A DNA stretch of 64,000 bases from SIG77 sp045589595 (GTDB lineage Bacteria > Verrucomicrobiota > Lentisphaeria > Victivallales > UBA1829). The DNA is taken from positions 1-64,000 of the forward strand of contig JAZNPK010000022.1 of the NCBI GenBank assembly GCA_045589595.1, written 5' to 3'. Made by a program: the position numbers and the translations under genes. Positions 27,801 to 33,800 of the stretch are shown here, one piece after another. Numbering within the stretch: position 1 is the first letter of the stretch; each line of letters begins with the position of its first letter. The notes under the pieces were generated by a model. That model was not told the origin of the DNA. It did not search any database and saw only the letters and a program-made list of their open reading frames with translations.

Positions 27801-30800
27801 ATCAAAAGCCATACCGGACACTTCCGCCGACACCTGATCCACAGTGAATTTCCACAAGGTTCCGCTGCCCGCAGTTTCAACCAGCGTTTCACCCTGCAGC
27901 GTGGAATCGCTGATGGTCATCTGCGTTTTTGCACCGTTCAGCACAAACATGGAACCGCTGCCGGATACCAGATTCAGACCGCCTGCACCGATCTTCTGAT
28001 TGTAGCCGCTGAACGAGAAGAGCGTACCGGTCCCGGTAATGGTGGAATTTTCAAAAAGTCCGATCAGATTGGTACTTGCACTGATCGCAATATTATCGGC
28101 AGTAAGCGTTGTATTACCGATATAAATATTTTCCTTGCCGGTCAACATCCCCGCCGCAGAAGCGAGATCATGAGCAAATTTATTGTCCTGCGCTGTCAGC
28201 ACATAAATATCGTCACGGTTGTTTTCAGTCTGATACCATACATCATCGGTGGCGCCGACCATGACTTCATAACCGTTCACCTGATAAGCGCCCGGCGTCA
28301 CATTGCGGGGATCACGGAAGAAACCGCGTCCATCCACAAAATGACGGTCGATATAAGTCATATCAGTATTGATGAAATATTCTTTCTGGCTGTCTGCCTT
28401 GAGCTGATATTCAAAAGCACCTTTACTGGTGGATGCTTTATCATTGCCAGTGCCGCTGCTGTAATACCATTCAAAGTTGTAACTGGGACGCTGCAGGATC
28501 GTATCGTCATTGAAATTATGCCAACCATCCCAGACGTTCGTCCAGTAATTCTCCTGTCCAATGGTGATCTGGATCGTTGTACCGGTACTGGTAACAAAGT
28601 CATCCACCCACAAAGTCACATTGCCGTTGCTGGTGGTAACCGTTTTCTGATAGGGATTTTCGGAATAGAAAAAGAACTGGGAACCGAATACAGCATCATC
28701 CAGCCGCGTCCATTCCGTCCAGGTGTTGCCGTTGTCTTTGGATTTCTGGAAATAGAATTCCTTGTGACCGAATGCCGTATTTTCCAGTGCGGCAAAGTGA
28801 TAAAGTCCGCCTTGACTCAAGCCGGAGAAATCTGCACTGCTGCTGACGGCCAGTGTCGGAATGATTCCGTTGCTGCCGTTCAGTTTAAGTTCAGGCGCAG
28901 CCGTACCGAAAACTTCCGTCGCGGAACGGCTGACAATGTTCTGTTTGACCATGTCACCGAAAATATGCAGGTTTGCAGCCACGGATCCGTTTTTCTGCAG
29001 AATATTGTCGATCGGCGCACCATTGCTGTCTTTGGCACCTTTGATCGTACCGGTATAGATCGTGGAATAATCACGGTCAAACACGTTGCAGTACAATGCA
29101 CGGGCGGAAGGTGCAGTGTTATACCATTTTGCTTTACCATTACCGCCTTTCGCATCCGTAACCGTGGTCCAGCTTTTCATATCACCATGGGATGTCGCCA
29201 CCGCAGATGTTATGTAGATTTCATAACTTGCATCGTTTTCTGCAAAAATATTGTTTGCCACATAGATCTGTTTGGTCTTCTGGGTATCCAGTGTACCGGA
29301 TGTCGTTGCCGTTGTGGTATTTCCGAAAACCGTACTGTTCAGTACCAGAACCTGGGAATCTTTGTTGTATTCCGTTTCCGCCTGATACAACACTGCACCG
29401 TTGGCAGCTTTGTTCTGATAGAATGTGGAATTTTCAAACGTCGTCCAGGTGTATCTGTCGGCAAGGACCGCACCGCCTTTTCCACCGGCTTCGTTATTGG
29501 TGAACAGACTGGTATCCACATTCAGCACGATACGGACATCGTAAGTCTTCTGCAGCAAATAGATCGCACCGCCGTCCGTGGCTGCAGTATTGCTGTCAAA
29601 GATCGTGTTGTCAACATACACCCAGCGTCCGCTTCCCGCGTTCCAGTTATCAAGCCCACCGTTGCCGCCCGCATAATAAATGGCACCGCCCGCCGCCGTT
29701 GATGTATTGCCGGTGAATACCGTATTTTCCGTGTTCAGTTCCGCACCGAGGAAGTAGATGGCACCGCCGCCGACCGCCCCGCTGGAAAGTGTGACCGCGT
29801 TATTTTCAAATGTCGTGTTCGTCAGGAGCAACTGGGACGCCCAGCGGTCATTGTTCGTGGGACGAGCGACCGTGGAAAGGTAAATGGCACCACCCGCGCT
29901 CCCGGCAGTATTTCCGCTGAAGGTACTGTCCTTGATCACACCCGGCGTGTTCATATACACATTGTACGAGGTGGTGGCATAATGGAACACACCGCCGTTT
30001 TTCGTAGCGGAGTTATCCGTAAATTCACTGTTGGTAATCTGGAATTTACGCAGATTGCTGTTGGTGCCGTTGATATACATCACACCACCGCTGCCGTTCA
30101 GAGCTTTGTTGCCGGTGAATATGGAATTATTGATCAGCAGACTGGTCGTGGTTGCAGAACCGGCGACACTGCCATCCACCCAGAACACACCGCCGTCACG
30201 CGCCGCTGTGTTGTTCGTGAAAATACTGTCGGTAACATCGATCGTCGTGTACGCAAGGATCACACCGCCGCCCTTGGTGCTGCTGTTGTTCACGTTGCTG
30301 TCGAACAGTGAATCCGCGATGGTGACGCCGTTAGTTGTGAACACCGCTGTACCCCAGGATGTGGGCGATGTGGTGATATTATCGTAGAATTTCGCACCGG
30401 TAATGAAGATCTCCGTGGTGTCAGCACCGTAAATCAGTGCGCGGGAAGTATCATTTGACGCCATCCGGTTGCCGCTGAATTCAACACCGTAATTGGTCGT
30501 TGTGCCGTCCGTCCAGTTCGTACCGTTGATCGTCAGAGTCGAACGGGAACCGGAGTAGATCTGACCGCCGCCCGCCGCCATGGCACTGGTGGTGACGATA
30601 TTGGTGAATTTCGTACCTGCACCATTGGCATCTGCCGTACCGTTGATCGTCACAGAAGAACGGCACGCATGAATCAGACCGCGCTTGGTATCAGATGTGA
30701 TCGCATTGAAAACCACATTATCCAGAACCAGATCCGAATAGAAAACAGACATCATCCCGAAACGCCAGTCCATATTGTTGTTGGGGCCGACCGTGTAGGT

Positions 30801-33800
30801 CATGGTGATATTTTCAAATGTGGAATTGCTGATCGAGCCCTGGGACCGTTCGAGATAAAGCAGGTTGCCAACCGTGTTGGATGTCGTATTGTGGATCGAA
30901 ACATTGTCAACCGTAATACCGTCAATGTCGAACATGGCATAACTCAAGCTCATCAGAACGCCGGTACTTCTGGTAATACCTTCGATATTCCGGAAACCGC
31001 CGCCCGACATTGTGAAGGTTGCACCATTCAATTCCGTACTCTGCATACGACTGCTCACGGCGATCGTACAGGCACTGTCTTTGGCATACGGAATGACCAC
31101 GCCATTGTTGTCCGTATTTTCAAACCACGCATTTTTCAGGGTGAAATTATATCCGTAGAACACAATACTGCTCACCGCGTTCCAGCCCTTGAACGTGATC
31201 TCATCGCTGCCGGTATCTTCCACGTACAGATTTCTGCCGTAGAAACGGATATGGGCAGATGCACCGGCGGCTGCACTTTTGTTGTTTTCATAAACAGCCA
31301 CATTTTTCACAGTCATATCCGCTTTCATGGTCATATCCTGACCAGTGAAGAAGATCATGCCCGCTTCCGCAGAGTTCGCATAGTAAGTCAGGTTGTCCAC
31401 ATAGAACGTACCGCCGATCGTCAGATCCATACCGCGCATGTAGATCAACGCACCGCCGCTGCCGTGGTCGCCGCCTGTCCGGGCAGTCAGATTCGTGAAG
31501 CGGTTGTTGCCGGTAAGTGTCAGATTGCCGCCCATGGTGTCGGCATTCGCCTGACTGCTCCCCGCAAAGTTGAAGATCGCACCGTAATTTTTGAAATTCA
31601 TGTGATCAACAACAATATTTTCCGCGGTCACATCACCGCCATCCGTCCGGATATAGATCAGACTTCTGCCGCTGTCACTGATATTGATGTCGCGGATATT
31701 GAGATTGGAAATGCTCACATCTCCGGCATGAGTCGCATACAGAAGCGCACCGCTATATTTCAGGTTGATCCCCCAGTACAACGGCGTACCGTCCGCTCTG
31801 TTCAGCAGATTCCCGTTCACATCACGGCTGCCGTAAACAGTGATACGGTTCAAGTCAATGTTCGCATCCGTGCCGCTCACATAAAACGCACCGCCGTTGG
31901 AGTTGCCGGGCAGATGCAGATTCGAGATCGTCACATTGTCAACGGTCAGATCCCCTTCCTGGACATGAGCAATACCGCCGTGTTTGTCGCTGGTAATGTA
32001 AATACTTTTGCTTTCCAGCAGGTTATCAGCAGCATCATACACGCTCGCACCACCGAAGGTGGAGTTGGTCAGAACGATATCGCCCGTCGTCGCCTTGAAC
32101 AGACCGCCGTTGGCGCGGATCCCGGTCGCATTGATGCCGTCCAGTTCCAGACGACTGCCCGTAAATCCGACCAGTCCGGTGGAAACAAGATATCCGCTGT
32201 CTCTGAGCGTGCGGGTGTATTTCAGGCCCGTATATTCCGTGCCCGTAAGTTCTTCGATCTTTTCAATGGTCAGGAACAACTGGTTTTCCAGAGCGGTCTC
32301 GTTGTTGTAGGTCCCGTAGGTACCGGCAGCATCTTGCGTGTAGGTGTGATGCCAGCCGAGATCGTGGAATTCTGCACCTTCGATCGTCATCGTGGTATTG
32401 TCGATCGCCGTATCTTCATTTTCCGCATCATCGATACCGGAGTCGAAGATGATCATACTGCCCTGATACCAGTTGTAGTTGGTGTTGTGGCGGACAGTCA
32501 GATTGCTGAACGTCACATTCTTCATCGTGAACTGGGTATCAAAGACTTCCACACCGTCCTGCATGGTCACATGGTCGGCAAACACATAGATCGGCGCCCA
32601 GATCACACTGCCCTTCTGCTGGGCAATGGAGCCGTCACGGAATGTCAGATTTTCCAGCTGGATATCCGCGGCATTCTGGATGCACATGAAGGAACCGTTG
32701 GCTTCTCCGCGGTCGTTCATGTACGCAAAATCAAGATTGCTGATCTTCACCGAATCCGCCGCCGCCACTGTGATATAACCGCCCGCATACTGATTGCTGC
32801 TGTTGCCGTTGGCATAGATCGTGGAACAGTCGATCGTCTGTCCGTTGCCGTTCCATGTAAAATTCCGACCGTCAAAATAAACCAGAAGACCGTTGCGACT
32901 GCCGCCGCCGGTCAGTTCTCTGAAATTCATCGTTCCGCTGATCGTCAGGTCGCGGCTGGCATTGAAGTAGATCGCGTTCCCCTTGTTGTTGAGGTAGCCG
33001 CCGATGATCGAGTTTTCACCCGTGAACGTAACATTACCGCCATTGGAAAATTCGTAAGCTCTACCCGTACTGCCGCTCTTTCCCTGATCGTCAATATGCA
33101 CACCATCGATCTGGACATCCGCAACCTTGTTGAAGTACATCAGCGATCTGCCGCCGTTGTCCCACAACACATTCATATCGCTCAATTCGATGTACAGTTT
33201 GCCGTCAGCACCCGTACCGGTGGCATTGATGGCGCGGGCAGTACCGCCGTTGGTCACACTGATATCCAGATTCGTCAGCGCCACCGTCATTTTTTCGCCG
33301 TTGAACGCCGCGGTTTCCGTGATGTTGAACACCGGCATATTGATAGCGGAAACCGTTACATCGTTCTGCGCAGTGATGGAAACAGATTTGTCCTTGATGT
33401 CGAGTGATTTGTTCAGCTTCAGCAGACCGGCAGGCGCGGTGATCGTAACGGAGTCGCCGCTCTGCGCATAAGTCAGTGCATAACGCAGCGTGCCGTTCGC
33501 ATTGTTGTCCAGCAGACTCGTCACCGCCCAGTCTCTCAGGCTGTAATGATACTGATCCACCGTGATGTTGACACTTTCCACAAGACCGTGATCGTAGTCC
33601 AGCGTCCAGTCGCCGTCAACGCCGGCAACATCGTCCGTGGATGCCGCCACATCGGCGCCGGTGAGTTCCGCCAGTTCCGCCACAAACGCTTCACCGTCTT
33701 CGCCCTGAGCGGTATTACAGCCGTAAAGCAGAATGTCGCCGTCAGCTGTCAGGTGTTCGCCCAGTTCCCGGAACGCCGCACTGTTCTCCGCCAGATAATT

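Noticed and set aside
672..33407. Many long plus-strand open frames (up to about 2,150 codons) across the left half
   Set aside because: They all lie in the exact antisense codon register of the giant minus-strand gene, are Cys/His/Arg-rich without domains, and lack ribosome sites; they result from the gene's biased codon use.
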